Below the pieces are notes generated by a model that saw only the letters and a list, made by a program, of their open reading frames with translations, had not been told where the DNA came from and ran no database searches. Source: an uncultured Thermoanaerobaculum sp. (lineage in GTDB: Bacteria; Acidobacteriota; Thermoanaerobaculia; Thermoanaerobaculales; Thermoanaerobaculaceae). From it: a stretch of DNA of 64,000 nt. Made by a program: the position numbers and the translations under genes. Every line of letters starts with the position of its first letter. The first letter of the stretch is position 1. Shown here in pieces: positions 28,710-39,200 of the stretch. The stretch covers positions 1 through 64,000 of the forward strand of contig CALHAH010000006.1 of the NCBI GenBank assembly GCA_937934115.1. Direction: 5' to 3'.

Positions 28710-29924
28710 ATGTTTTTTGAAAACCTGCGGATGGCTCTTCGCTCCATTGCAGCACATAAGCTGCGCTCGGTGCTTACTACCCTGGGGATCATCATTGGGG
28801 TGGCCGCCGTTATTGGCGTGGTGTCCATCGTGCAGGGGTTGAACTTTTGGATTGCCGGCCAGCTGGAGGGCGTAGGCGCCACCTACATCATGGTTTTCCC
28901 AGAACGTGACCCCAACAACCCTGACATTGCGGGCCGCGACGTAAAACTGACCTATGAGGACGGACAGGCTATCCTCGAACAAGTACCTGAAATCGTGGCC
29001 TTTACCCCAATCTTTTTCCAAGGCGAGCGGGCGCGGTTTGGCAAACGCACGGCAACGCCGTTCCTCTTGGGGGTTGGTTCGAGCTATCAGGAGGTGGTCA
29101 ATCATTGGGTGGTGCGGGGCCGCTTCTTTTCTGATTTGGACTTAGCACGCCACGCCCGGGTTTGCCTGGTGGGGCAAAAGCTCATCGAGGACCTGGGTCT
29201 TGGCGACGAACCTCTTGGCCAGGATATTCAGGTGGGGAGGGTGGTGTTTACCGTAATCGGGGTCATGGAGCAGAAAGGTCAGTTCCTGGGCCAGGACCGG
29301 GACCGTTTGGTCATCATCCCTTTTTCCACAGCTCGGGAAATTTACGGCGAAAACGCCATGAAGCAAATCCGGCTGGACTTTAAGGCTCGTGCCCCAGAAG
29401 ACGTGGACCGTGCCAAAGACCTTATGACGGAACTTTTACGTCGCCGTCACGGTTTACGGGCTGACCAGGGCAACGATTTTCGTGTCCTTCTCCAGGAGGA
29501 ACTGCGTAAGACCACCTCCACAATTCTGGGCGGCATAACGCAGGTGGTGGGAGCCGTGGTGGGCATTGCACTTCTCGTAGGTGGCATCGGCATCATGAAC
29601 ATCATGTTGGTTTCGGTGACGGAACGCACCCGGGAAATTGGCGTGCGAAAGGCGGTTGGCGCACGGCGCCGGGACATCCTCATGCAGTTTCTCATCGAGG
29701 CGGTGCTGCTTTCCGCCATTGGTGGGGCTATTGGCATCCTCTTGGGCTGGTTTTTGGGGTTTTTGGGCGCCAAAGCCATTCCCGGCTTTCCTGCGGCCCA
29801 TGTGCCTTTATGGGCCGTGCTTTTGGGCTTTGGCTTTGCCTCGGCGGTGGGCATCTTTTTTGGCATTTACCCCGCTGCCAAAGCCGCTTCCTTGGACCCC
29901 ATTGAAGCCCTGCGCTACGAGTAA
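28710..29924 (+). CDS. MacB-like ABC transporter permease (FtsX-like)
   Basis: MALRSIAAHKLRSVLTTLGIIIGVAAVIGVVSIVQG...GGIGIMNIMLVSVTERTREIGVRKAVGARRRDILMQFLIEAVLLS...GIYPAAKAASLDPIEALRYE. Confidence 0.95.
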   Translation: MFFENLRMALRSIAAHKLRSVLTTLGIIIGVAAVIGVVSIVQGLNFWIAGQLEGVGATYIMVFPERDPNNPDIAGRDVKLTYEDGQAILEQVPEIVAFTPIFFQGERARFGKRTATPFLLGVGSSYQEVVNHWVVRGRFFSDLDLARHARVCLVGQKLIEDLGLGDEPLGQDIQVGRVVFTVIGVMEQKGQFLGQDRDRLVIIPFSTAREIYGENAMKQIRLDFKARAPEDVDRAKDLMTELLRRRHGLRADQGNDFRVLLQEELRKTTSTILGGITQVVGAVVGIALLVGGIGIMNIMLVSVTERTREIGVRKAVGARRRDILMQFLIEAVLLSAIGGAIGILLGWFLGFLGAKAIPGFPAAHVPLWAVLLGFGFASAVGIFFGIYPAAKAASLDPIEALRYE

Positions 29925-29955
29925 AATCAGTAAGACTTTTAGAAAACGCCCAAGG

Positions 29956-30621
29956 TCATTTAAAAAAGCGGCCTTTTGTGCGCCTAGCCGCAACTCGAGA
30001 GTAGATCCCACCAGCAGTAAAGCGCACGATGTGCGCGAGGAGTTTGTCACCATACGCGCGATAGAACTGTGCTTTTTTGGGTAAGAACCAGTGAAGGTGC
30101 AAAACGTGGACCAAGTGCGCCACAAAAGAGTACGCCACGAGCGGTAGGTCTTCTTGCTCCAACTCGGGCACAGCAGAAGCCAGAGCTTGAATTAACAACT
30201 TGTGGACTGGAGCCACCAGCTCCCGCTGCATGAGCTCCGATGGCAACCGTTGCTGCGCCATTTCTCGAAGCAGGAGCTGAAGGCGAACTTCTGCCTTGTC
30301 CTCAATGAGAAGAGGATCAAGACAAGCTCGAGCAAAGGCGGTCAACACCGTTTGCCGGGGAGGCTGGCCGTGGTACGCCGTCAATACCGCCTCGAGACTG
30401 TCAATCCGACGCTGGGCCAACTGGCGGAGGGTGCGAACGAGTACCACCTCGTAAAGCTTTTCTTTGCTCCCGAAGTGGTACGAAATGGCAGCCACGTTAC
30501 AACGAGCGCTCTTCGCCAACTCCCGCACCGTGGTATCGGAAAAGCCTTTGCGTGCAAAAAGCTCGGCAGCACTTTCTAACAGCCGTTGGCGAGTTTCTTC
30601 ACCCACAGAAGACGGAATCAC
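29956..30621 (-). CDS. TetR-family transcriptional regulator
   Basis: TRQRLLESAAELFARKGFSDTTVRELAKSARCNVAAISYHFGSKEKLYEVVL helix-turn-helix. Confidence 0.93.
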   Translation of the reverse strand: MIPSSVGEETRQRLLESAAELFARKGFSDTTVRELAKSARCNVAAISYHFGSKEKLYEVVLVRTLRQLAQRRIDSLEAVLTAYHGQPPRQTVLTAFARACLDPLLIEDKAEVRLQLLLREMAQQRLPSELMQRELVAPVHKLLIQALASAVPELEQEDLPLVAYSFVAHLVHVLHLHWFLPKKAQFYRAYGDKLLAHIVRFTAGGIYSRVAARRTKGRFFK

Positions 30622-30709
30622 GGGGACCTCCGGCCTCCCGTGATCTTAAGCACGTGATTGCTTTAAACCAAGAGTTAAAAAAAGCCCACTGCAGACGACG
30701 AAGTTCCCC

Positions 30710-31339
30710 TCAACGAAGCAACGGCTGCAGAACCGCCACCCGCCAGGCTTCGGCACAACACCATTTGACGAGCACGTCAGCAACGCAAAAGGCAAAGCCG
30801 GCAAGCCACCAGTGGCGGTTTTTCCAGAGAGAAGCCAGTCCTCCACCCAACAGCGGTTCGCTAAACGCCACACCCAAAAACAAAAAACCAGCCACCCGCA
30901 AAAGGGCCCAAGGGTGCCACCCGGCAAGAAATGCCCAGGGGTTTTGCGCCAAGACCGCCAACCCGCCGGTGTACGCACCCATCCACCCAAAAAGCACCAC
31001 AGCCAAAACCAAACCACCAAGGCCGCCGGTGGCCAAGGTAAGGCCTAAAAAAGTCGCCAAGTGCGCAAGGTGCTGTGGGACAAAGCAGGAAGGGCTTCCC
31101 TCACAACCGGAACCCGTGCGCACCCACGCCAGCATGTCCTCGGCGTAGGTTTGTGCCCCGGGGAAAAGACGACCACATACCCCGGGGTAACGAACCTCCA
31201 AAAGGGCCAGCACCACAGCAAGGGTGGAAAACCAACCCGCCATCAGCAAGACAGCAGCCAAACGGCGCGCATGGAAAACAAGCCAGCGCAACCCCATCCA
31301 GGGGAGAGCACCCAGCACAAGAAGCAAAAACCAACGCAT
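30710..31339 (-). CDS. Membrane protein of unknown function
   Basis: Multiple TM segments (MRWFLLLVLGALPWMGLRWLVF...GLTLATGGLGGLVLAVVLFGWMGAYTGGLAVLAQNPWAF). Confidence 0.6.
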   Translation of the reverse strand: MRWFLLLVLGALPWMGLRWLVFHARRLAAVLLMAGWFSTLAVVLALLEVRYPGVCGRLFPGAQTYAEDMLAWVRTGSGCEGSPSCFVPQHLAHLATFLGLTLATGGLGGLVLAVVLFGWMGAYTGGLAVLAQNPWAFLAGWHPWALLRVAGFLFLGVAFSEPLLGGGLASLWKNRHWWLAGFAFCVADVLVKWCCAEAWRVAVLQPLLR

Positions 31340-31445
31340 GGGTCTATTTTCACCCCCACTGCCGTCGCTGGCGGTCCTCACCAATCTCCATAACTGACTC
31401 CGCTACAATGGCAACGGGAGGGGAAATTCCCAGGGAGGATCCGCT

Positions 31446-31850
31446 ATGGAGCTTTTTAAGCTCTTTTCCCAGGAAGGTGCCAACGCCCTGAGGACGGCGG
31501 TTAACGCCCACGAGCGATGGCAAAAAGAAGCTGCCGGTTGGACGACGGTCTTGGGTTTGGTGGTGGAAGGGGGAACGGGCAGTCATGCCTTGCTCGTAAA
31601 GCTCGAAAACGGCACTTGCCAGGAGGTCCGGCCAGTGGGGGAAGCAGAGCTGGAGCAAGCCGATTTTGTACTCGAAGGTAGTGAGTCGCTGTGGCGAGGC
31701 ATCCTTTCCGGACAGCTGGACCCCGTGGGGGCGGTGTTCATGGGCAAGCTGAAGGTGGCCAAGGGCAACGTGATGGCCCTTTCTGCCCGCACCGGCGCCG
31801 CCCGGTTGCTTCTGGAAACGGCCAAGGGTGTCCTCGAGGGCTTGGCGTGA
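31446..31850 (+). CDS. SCP-2 sterol-transfer-domain-like protein
   Basis: 134 aa; ADFVLEGSESLWRGILSGQLDPVGAVFMGKLKVAKGNVMAL is SCP2-fold-like. Confidence 0.65.
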   Translation: MELFKLFSQEGANALRTAVNAHERWQKEAAGWTTVLGLVVEGGTGSHALLVKLENGTCQEVRPVGEAELEQADFVLEGSESLWRGILSGQLDPVGAVFMGKLKVAKGNVMALSARTGAARLLLETAKGVLEGLA

Positions 31851-33301
31851 GCGGCTGCGAAGTACCCATCTCCGTGGAAAGACAAAAACGGCACGTGGTG
31901 GTTGTGGGCTCCGGGCTCGCCGGGCTTACCTGCGCCCACAGTCTTTTGGAAAAAGGCCTCGACGTGACGATCCTGACCCCAGGGTACGTGGGTCGTGATG
32001 GGGCTACGCAAAGGGTTCGTGCCTTAGCCCCATGGATCCTTCTGAACGCTCCGTGCCAGAGGGGAGACAGCCCCGATCGCTTTTTTGAGGATTTGCAAAG
32101 GGCGGGGCAAGGGATGGGGCGACCAGGATTGGCTGAAGTGTTTGCGGCCGAGGCGCCCAGAGCTGCCAAAGAGCTGGTGGAGCTTTTGGACCTGCAGCCC
32201 CTGGACGAGGGTGCGGTGTTGCTTCCAGGAAACTCACACCCGCGGGGCCGGAGGTTTCTTCCCCGCGGCCGCGGGTTGCTGCTGCAGCGGCTGGTGGGGG
32301 CTGTCCACAGCACAGCGCGCGTCTACGAGCGTGCCTTAGCCGTGGGTTTGGAGCTTTCCCCGGGGAGGGTGCTGGGTGTGTGGGCGTGGCACCGTCCCCA
32401 AGGGCAGCTGCGGCTCCACCGTGGCGAGGCGGTGGTTTTGGCCTGCGGCGGGGTGGGGGCGCTGTTCGGCCCCTCCACGGTGCCGCGGTGGTGCCGGGGT
32501 TCAGGTTTAGCCCTGGCTTTTTTGGCCCGCGCCCTGCTTCACAACCCGCATATCACGCAAGCGTTGCCAGTGCTAGCCATCCCACCCGTTTACTTTCCCA
32601 CCACCGCTGCGCTGCTTAAGTCCCGCATTTGGCTTGGGGAAAGCCTCTTGCCCCAGCTTCCCGATTTGGAAACCCTAAGCACGCAACTGGCTCAGGCGTT
32701 ACGCCACGGAAAAAAGGCATGGTTAGAGCTGGATGCCTCTGACCAAAGTCTGCTCCCAAGATGGATCCGCGAGACCCCACCGCGGACGGATGGGCACCGG
32801 CTCCCGCTGACGCTAGCGGTGCACCACGGCGTGGGAGGGGTTGCCATTGACACCTGGGGTCGAACGTCGGTACCTGGCCTCTACGGCTGCGGGGAAACAG
32901 CGGGAGGGGTGCAGGGGGCGCGGAGGCTCATGGGCACCGGTCTTTTGGAAGCTCGGGTTTTCGGGCTGCGGGCAGCGCAGGCAATTTGCAAGGACTTGCA
33001 AAAGGGGAACCTAAGCCCAGCAGGTGAGCCTTGCAGTCACATCCTACCTCTCCCTGCCTTCCCATCACATCTGGAAGCCTTCCTGGACCGCAGCTTGGCG
33101 GCTTTGGCTGTGGTGCGTCCGCCGGAAGAGGTGGCCCAGTGCCTGGAGGAGCTGGACGCTTGGCCTACCACCCCCCAAGGTGCCAACGCAAAGGCCTGGC
33201 TTACCGCTATCCGTCGGGCGGCGGCTCACACTTTGCTTTCGGCAGAGCTTTCCGCATTCGCCCGGAAGGGCGAGGAGGTGCCGCGTGAACTGGCTGGATG
33301 A
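31847..33301 (+). CDS. FAD-dependent oxidoreductase of the NadB/FrdA-like family
   Basis: VVVVGSGLAGLTCAHSLLEKGLDVTILTPG, VVLACGGVGALFG, HHGVGGVAIDTWGRTSVPGLYGCGETAGGVQGARRLMGTGLLEARVFG. GTG start overlaps the upstream TGA. Confidence 0.8.
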   Translation: MSGCEVPISVERQKRHVVVVGSGLAGLTCAHSLLEKGLDVTILTPGYVGRDGATQRVRALAPWILLNAPCQRGDSPDRFFEDLQRAGQGMGRPGLAEVFAAEAPRAAKELVELLDLQPLDEGAVLLPGNSHPRGRRFLPRGRGLLLQRLVGAVHSTARVYERALAVGLELSPGRVLGVWAWHRPQGQLRLHRGEAVVLACGGVGALFGPSTVPRWCRGSGLALAFLARALLHNPHITQALPVLAIPPVYFPTTAALLKSRIWLGESLLPQLPDLETLSTQLAQALRHGKKAWLELDASDQSLLPRWIRETPPRTDGHRLPLTLAVHHGVGGVAIDTWGRTSVPGLYGCGETAGGVQGARRLMGTGLLEARVFGLRAAQAICKDLQKGNLSPAGEPCSHILPLPAFPSHLEAFLDRSLAALAVVRPPEEVAQCLEELDAWPTTPQGANAKAWLTAIRRAAAHTLLSAELSAFARKGEEVPRELAG

Positions 33302-33536
33302 CGTAAGCTTCGAACGAAAGGCGCTCCGGGCGTTTCTCGCCATGCCCTCATGCCCTGTGAAGGAAGCCTTGGGTCAACTTATGTTGCGCGTAGCTTCTCA
33401 GGTGGAAAGGGCAGGCTGCGCGCACGCGCAAGCCGATGGCTTGCCCTGTGGGGACCTTGAGCCCGATTGCCCCACCTGTTCCCAGCTGGAGCTGCGTCTT
33501 CGCCGCTGTTTGGAGATCGAGGTGGGGCGCCCTTAG
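33285..33536 (+). CDS. Small Cys-containing protein of unknown function
   Basis: 83 aa, GTG start overlapping the upstream gene; C-terminal CAHAQADGLPCGDLEPDCPTCSQLELRLRRCLE. Confidence 0.5.
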   Translation: MNWLDDVSFERKALRAFLAMPSCPVKEALGQLMLRVASQVERAGCAHAQADGLPCGDLEPDCPTCSQLELRLRRCLEIEVGRP

Positions 33537-33539
33537 CCT

Positions 33540-35063
33540 CTATTCCACGTCGAAGCGCACCCCCTGCGCCAGTGGCAGCTCCGTGGAGTAGTTGATGGTG
33601 CAGGTTTGCCGCCGCATGTACGCCTTCCAAGCGTCGGAACCTGCCTCGCGACCACCGCCAGTTTCTTTTTCGCCGCCAAAAGCCCCGCCGATTTCCGCTC
33701 CCGAGGTACCGATGTTCACGTTGGCGATGCCGCAATCGGAGCCCTCCGCTGACAGAAACTTCTCTGCCGCCCGCAGGTTGTTGGTGAAGATTGCCGAGGA
33801 AAGCCCCTGTCGCACCGAGTTGTTGAGCGCAATGGCTTCGTCTAAAGTTTCCACCTGGTACACGTAAAGGATGGGGGCAAAGGTTTCTTCGCAGGCTATT
33901 TGCATGCCTTTGTGAGCCTTGACGATGGTGGGTTCCACAAAATAGCCCGGACCGGGGAGCCTATGGCCACCGTAAACTATCTCGCCACCTTCTTCCTTGA
34001 TCTTTTCCAACGCTGCCATCATGTCCGCTACCGCCGCTTCGTCTACCAGCGGGCCCACGTGGGTGTTGGGATCCAGGGGATCACCGATGCGCAAGCTCGT
34101 GTACGCCTTGACCAGGCGTTCCAACAAGCCATCGTACACCCCCTTTTGCACGATAAGCCGCCGCAGCGTGGTGCAACGCTGGCCGGTGGTACCCACCGCC
34201 GCAAACAGGATAGCCCGCAGCGCTAGGTCCAAATCGGCATCTTCCAGGACAATCACCGCGTTGTTGCCTCCCAGTTCCAGGATCGTGCGGCCAAAACGCC
34301 CCGCCACGCTGGTGGCAATCCTGCGGCCCTGCGCCGTAGACCCGGTAAAAGAGATGAGCGGGACATGGGGGTCGTCCACCAGCTTTTGACCCACCTCGCG
34401 GCCGGTGCCAATAACCAAGTTAAAAATGCCATCCACGCCAAAGCGCTGGCTTACGCGGTTGCAAATATGCTGCACGGCAATGGCGCATAGGGGCACCTTG
34501 GAAGAGGGCTTCCAAATTACGGGGTCGCCGCACACCACGGCAATGGCCGCGTTCCAAGACCAAACCGCTACGGGGAAGTTAAAGGCGGTGATGATACCCA
34601 CGGGACCCAAGGGGTGCCACTGCTCAAACATGCGGTGACGAGGCCGTTCCGAGGCCATGGTGAGGCCGTAAAGTTGCCGTGAAAGCCCCACGGCGAAATC
34701 GCACATGTCAATCATTTCCTGCACTTCACCCAGGCCTTCACTTAAGATTTTGCCCATTTCCAGCGAAACCAGACGCCCCAGCTGTTCCTTGTGCGCTCTC
34801 AGCTCGTCGCCCAAAGCCCTGATAATTTCGCCGCGTTTTGGGGCCGGCATCATGCGTAGCTTCAAAAAGGCTTCCTGAGCTACGCGTGAAACGTGCTCGT
34901 AGGTGGCAGCGTCCGCTTGTTGTACGCGGGCCAGCGGCTCCCCAGTGGTGGGGTTTTGCGAAACCAGTTCCTCTCCCTTGCCAGAAAGCCACCCCGCCGC
35001 GTAGGTCCCGGGGTTGACCTCCGAAATACCCAGGGATTCCAGAATTTGTCGCGCCTCGCTCAT
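33540..35063 (-). CDS. Aldehyde dehydrogenase, ALDH7/aminoadipate-semialdehyde-dehydrogenase-like
   Basis: GTSGAEIGGAFGGEKETGGGREAGSDAWKAYMRRQTCTINYSTELPLAQGV; FTGSTAQGRRIA; LELGGNNAVIV; TGQRCTTLRR. Confidence 0.92.
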   Translation of the reverse strand: MSEARQILESLGISEVNPGTYAAGWLSGKGEELVSQNPTTGEPLARVQQADAATYEHVSRVAQEAFLKLRMMPAPKRGEIIRALGDELRAHKEQLGRLVSLEMGKILSEGLGEVQEMIDMCDFAVGLSRQLYGLTMASERPRHRMFEQWHPLGPVGIITAFNFPVAVWSWNAAIAVVCGDPVIWKPSSKVPLCAIAVQHICNRVSQRFGVDGIFNLVIGTGREVGQKLVDDPHVPLISFTGSTAQGRRIATSVAGRFGRTILELGGNNAVIVLEDADLDLALRAILFAAVGTTGQRCTTLRRLIVQKGVYDGLLERLVKAYTSLRIGDPLDPNTHVGPLVDEAAVADMMAALEKIKEEGGEIVYGGHRLPGPGYFVEPTIVKAHKGMQIACEETFAPILYVYQVETLDEAIALNNSVRQGLSSAIFTNNLRAAEKFLSAEGSDCGIANVNIGTSGAEIGGAFGGEKETGGGREAGSDAWKAYMRRQTCTINYSTELPLAQGVRFDVE

Positions 35064-35162
35064 CGCTTTTCCTCCCACGCCGGCTTGTACCGGCGACTCA
35101 CAAGGCGAAAGTGTAACCCACCGTCAAGCCTAAGGCGAAGCAAGCTGCGGTTACGCTTCACG

Positions 35163-35681
35163 TCACCCCCCACCTACGGCCCCCTGTTCGCCAAAAGAAC
35201 TCCCGGTGAGCACGTCCAGGTCTTGTGGACGAAAGCGCAAGAAAGCACGCAGCCTTAGGGACTCCTCCCGCGGCATGGCAACAAAGGTCCCGGAGGCCGT
35301 GACCAAGAGGCTTTTCTCCGCGGAAAAAAGCTCGCCCCTGGCGCGCAAATAGGGCCCCCATGCTTCCTCAACCCAAGCCTTGACTTCCAGCACCGCATCT
35401 GGGGGAACCGCGGCCTTAAGCCTGACCTTTAGCTCGCCGGTGGTGCAAAAGCTTTTGGCACGAAAGGCACAAGCCCACGCCATGGCCTCGTCCAAGACCA
35501 TGGCCACCATACCGCCGTGCACCCGACCCGCGTAGCCCAGTTGCGCCTGGTTGAACCGCACAGAAGCCAGCGTGATGCCGGTGGCTTCGTCAACGGCAAA
35601 CCGCAGCCCTAAAGCAGCGGGGTTGGTTTCCCTATCCCCGCACACGGGACACCAGGGTTGGTAGGGGAGTGAGTACACCAT
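35163..35681 (-). CDS. PaaI-like hotdog-fold thioesterase
   Basis: LGYAGRVHGGMVAMVLDEAMAWACAF (HGG...LDE hotdog motif). Confidence 0.75.
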   Translation of the reverse strand: MVYSLPYQPWCPVCGDRETNPAALGLRFAVDEATGITLASVRFNQAQLGYAGRVHGGMVAMVLDEAMAWACAFRAKSFCTTGELKVRLKAAVPPDAVLEVKAWVEEAWGPYLRARGELFSAEKSLLVTASGTFVAMPREESLRLRAFLRFRPQDLDVLTGSSFGEQGAVGGG

Positions 35682-35700
35682 CGCAGCGTAGAATAGCTTT

Positions 35701-36153
35701 ATGGTAGAGCGCCTGCACCCCCTCCTGGTTCCTGGATCTTGGCTTTTGCAGGGTGAGTACTTTCCAGCGCAAGGACCGAGCCAAAAGGTCTTGGGGACCA
35801 CAGAAGTGGAAGCCCACGATGAATTCCCCGAAACGCTTCGGGTGGTGGGGGAAATACGCGACGCCCAGGACAGCGTATCGCGGCCGGTGGCCACGGAATT
35901 TACGTTAGACCTGGTGGCGCCTGGCGCCCTTCGTTTCCACATGAACTCCATCCCGCTGGGGACCGTGCTTTTAGGGCAGGGAAGTTGGAACCACGAGCTC
36001 CTCCAGTTCCACTACAGCTCTCCGGACAAGCGGATTTTGGGTGTGGAAAGCTACGCGGTTTCTGGTTCCGATGTCCTTCTCACTTCTGGGGTTATGTTTG
36101 CGGACCGCGTGGCTGTCACCTGGTGGTTAGCCCGTCTTGAGCGGGTGCGCTAG
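35701..36153 (+). CDS. Hypothetical protein
   Basis: 150 aa ORF divergent from the thioesterase. No family recognised. Confidence 0.5.
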   Translation: MVERLHPLLVPGSWLLQGEYFPAQGPSQKVLGTTEVEAHDEFPETLRVVGEIRDAQDSVSRPVATEFTLDLVAPGALRFHMNSIPLGTVLLGQGSWNHELLQFHYSSPDKRILGVESYAVSGSDVLLTSGVMFADRVAVTWWLARLERVR

Positions 36154-36182
36154 CTGTGGCTCCTGAAGGAAACCCATTTAAG

Positions 36183-36209
36183 TTGACATAATATTTTCAC
36201 TCGTTGTTC
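36183..36209 (+). promoter_or_regulatory. Candidate promoter in an AT-rich island upstream of dnaE
   Basis: TTGACA at 36183 in AAGTTGACATAATATTTTCACTCGTTGTTCTAAATC. The -10 element is ambiguous (GTTCTA/TTCTAA region). Confidence 0.35.
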
Positions 36210-36276
36210 TAAATCTCACAAAACACATTTGCTAATGCTCCAAGACCCGTTGCGGCCAAGTACTAAAATGACCGTC

Positions 36277-39200
36277 ATGCCGGAGCCCTTTGTGCACCTT
36301 CACCTGCACTCGCACTACTCCTTGCTAGACGCCACCATACGCTTAGACGAGCTCATCAAGCAGGTAGGCACGTTGGGCATGGAGGCGGTGGCCCTCACTG
36401 ACCACGGTAACCTCTTCGGCGCCTTTGAGTTCGTGAGCACCGCTCGCAAGCACGGCGTGCATCCCATCGTGGGGTGCGAGCTTTACGTGGCCCCGAAAAG
36501 CCGGTTTGATCGGCAGGGGAACCCCTTCGGTCGGAGCAAACCCTACCACCACCTCACGGTGCTGGTGGAAAACGAAACGGGCTGGTACAACCTCATGCAG
36601 CTTTCCACGCTTTCCTATCTCGAAGGCTTTTACCACCGACCACGAGTGGATAAGGAGCTTTTAGCCAAGTACTCCCAAGGGCTCATCGCGCTGTCCGGTT
36701 GTTTGGCGGGAGAGGTACCACAAGCGCTCCTGGCCGGGGATCGCGAGAGGGCCGAGCGCGTGGTGGCTGAATACCAAGAAATCTTTGGTAAAGGGAGCTT
36801 TTTCCTGGAGGTTCAAGACCATGGGCTTCCCGAGGAGGGGGTGGTGCGGGAGGCCATCATGGAATTGAGCCGCCGCACCGGTGTCCCCTTGGTGGCCACC
36901 AACGACTGCCACTTCCACCGTCGAGAAGATGTGGATGCCCACCGAGTCCTCATTGGAATTGGGCAAAACAAGACACTGCAGCAGCTGGCCTCAGACTACG
37001 CGTATTGTGACGAGTTTTACGTTAAGTCCCCGCAGGAAATGGCGGAGCTTTTCCGTGACGTGCCCGAGGCGGTGGCCCGCACCGCAGAAATTGCCAAGCG
37101 CTGCCGGTTTTCTTTTGGCGATCCCAAGCTGTTGCTGCCACGCTACCCGAAGCTTCCTCCCCACTCCACGCCTGATGAGTACCTCGTGGAAAAAGCGCGG
37201 GAGGGTCTCGCCCGACGCCTTGCCCAGCCGCAACCCAGACGGCATGCGGACAAAGAGTACTGGCAACGGCTGGAGTACGAGCTCAAGATCATTCACGATG
37301 TGGGATTCGAGGGCTATTTCCTCATCGTTTGGGACTTTGTGAACTTTGCTCGCGGGGCTTCCATCCCGGTAGGGCCGGGTAGGGGAAGTGCCGCCGGCTC
37401 TTTGGTTTCTTATGCACTGGAGATCACCGACATTGACCCGTTGCAGTATGACCTCCTCTTCGAGCGCTTCTTAAACCCCGACCGCATCAGCATGCCGGAC
37501 ATTGACATTGACTTTTGCAAGCGGCGCCGGGAAAACGTCATTGACTACGTGCGCAGCCTTTATGGCGAACAAAACGTTTGCCAAATTGCAACCTTTAACG
37601 TGCTCCAGGCTCGCTCGGTCATCCGCGACGTGGGGCGCGTCATGGGCATGACCTTTGGCGAAACCGACCGCATTGCCCGTCTGGTCCCGGAAACCCTCGG
37701 GGTGACCCTGGAACAAGCCCTGGTGGACTCGCCGGCGCTTTCGGAGCTTGCGGAGCGTGACCCGCGGGTAGGCCAGCTTTTGGCCATCGGCCGGCGCTTG
37801 GAGGGATTGGCTCGCCACTGCGGGATGCACGCTGCTGGTGTTGTGATTGCTCCCAAACCCGTGCGTGAGATCGTCCCCCTCTACCGCACCAGCAGAGATG
37901 AAATTGTCACGCAATTCGATAAGGATGTCATCGAGAAGCTGGGGCTTTTGAAGATGGACCTCCTCGGGCTTAAGACCCTCACCATCATGGACGACGTTCT
38001 CAAAAGCATCGAGCGGTCCGGTGAAAAGCCCCCTGATTTGCGGCAGTTGCGTTTGGACGACCCAAAGGTTTTTGAGCTGTTTGCCAGCGGCGAAACCGAC
38101 GGCGTCTTTCAGTTTGAGTCCTCAGGCATGCGCCAGCTGTTGGTGACCACCAAGCCCAACCGTTTCGAAGACCTGGCAGCCCTTAACGCCCTTTACCGCC
38201 CGGGGCCCATGAACTGGATCAACGACTACGCCAGCCGCAAAGCGGGCCGCACGCCCATTGTCTATATCTTCCCCGAACTGGAAAAAATCCTAGCGGAAAC
38301 CTACGGGGTCATCGTCTATCAGGAACAGGTCATGCGCATTGCGGTGGAGCTGGCAGGGTTTACCATGGCTGCCGCCGACACCTTGCGCAAGGCCATGGGA
38401 AAAAAGATCAAAGAGCTCATTGACGAGCAGGGGAAAGCCTTTGTGGCAGGTGCGGTGGCCAAGGGCTACGACCGGGCCAAAGTCCAGGCCCTTTGGGAAC
38501 AGATCGTGCCCTTTGCCCAGTACGGCTTCAACAAGTCTCACTCCGTGGCTTACGCTTTCATAGCCTATCAAACCGCGTACCTCAAGCTTTATTACCCCCT
38601 CCATTTTTGGGCCGCCACTCTCGCCAGCGAGGTAGACGATACCGACCAGCTGGCGGTCTACGTGAATTCCCTCAAAGCCAAGGGCATAACGATTTTGCCG
38701 CCGGATGTAAACAAATCCCTTGCCAACTTTACGGTGGAAGGCAACGCCATTCGCGTGGGTCTTGCTGCCATCAAAGGTCTGGGCGAAGCGGCGGTGGATG
38801 CCATTGTACAAGCCCGGGCTGATGTGGGACGCTTTTCCTCGGTGGTGGGGTTCTTGCGGGCCCTTCCCGAACGCGTAGCCAACAAGCGGGTACTGGAAAG
38901 CCTCATCCGCTCGGGGAGCTTGGACTCCCTTTACCCACACCGCGGGGTTTTGCTTTCCAAGTTGGACTGGCTTGTGGAGAGGGCCGCCCACCAACGGCAA
39001 TCGCTTTCGGCAGGCCAGGGCTTTCTTTTTGGCTTGGAAAGCGAAGAAGGGGATGGCCTGCCACCGCCGCAAGCCCTAGACCCTGTGCCTTCCCAAGAGC
39101 TCCTCTCGGGCGAGCGTGAAACCTTGGGGTTTTACCTTTCGGGGCACCCCTTAGATCGCTACCAAAACGTGCTGCCGCTGTTGGGGATCGTGCCGCTTTC

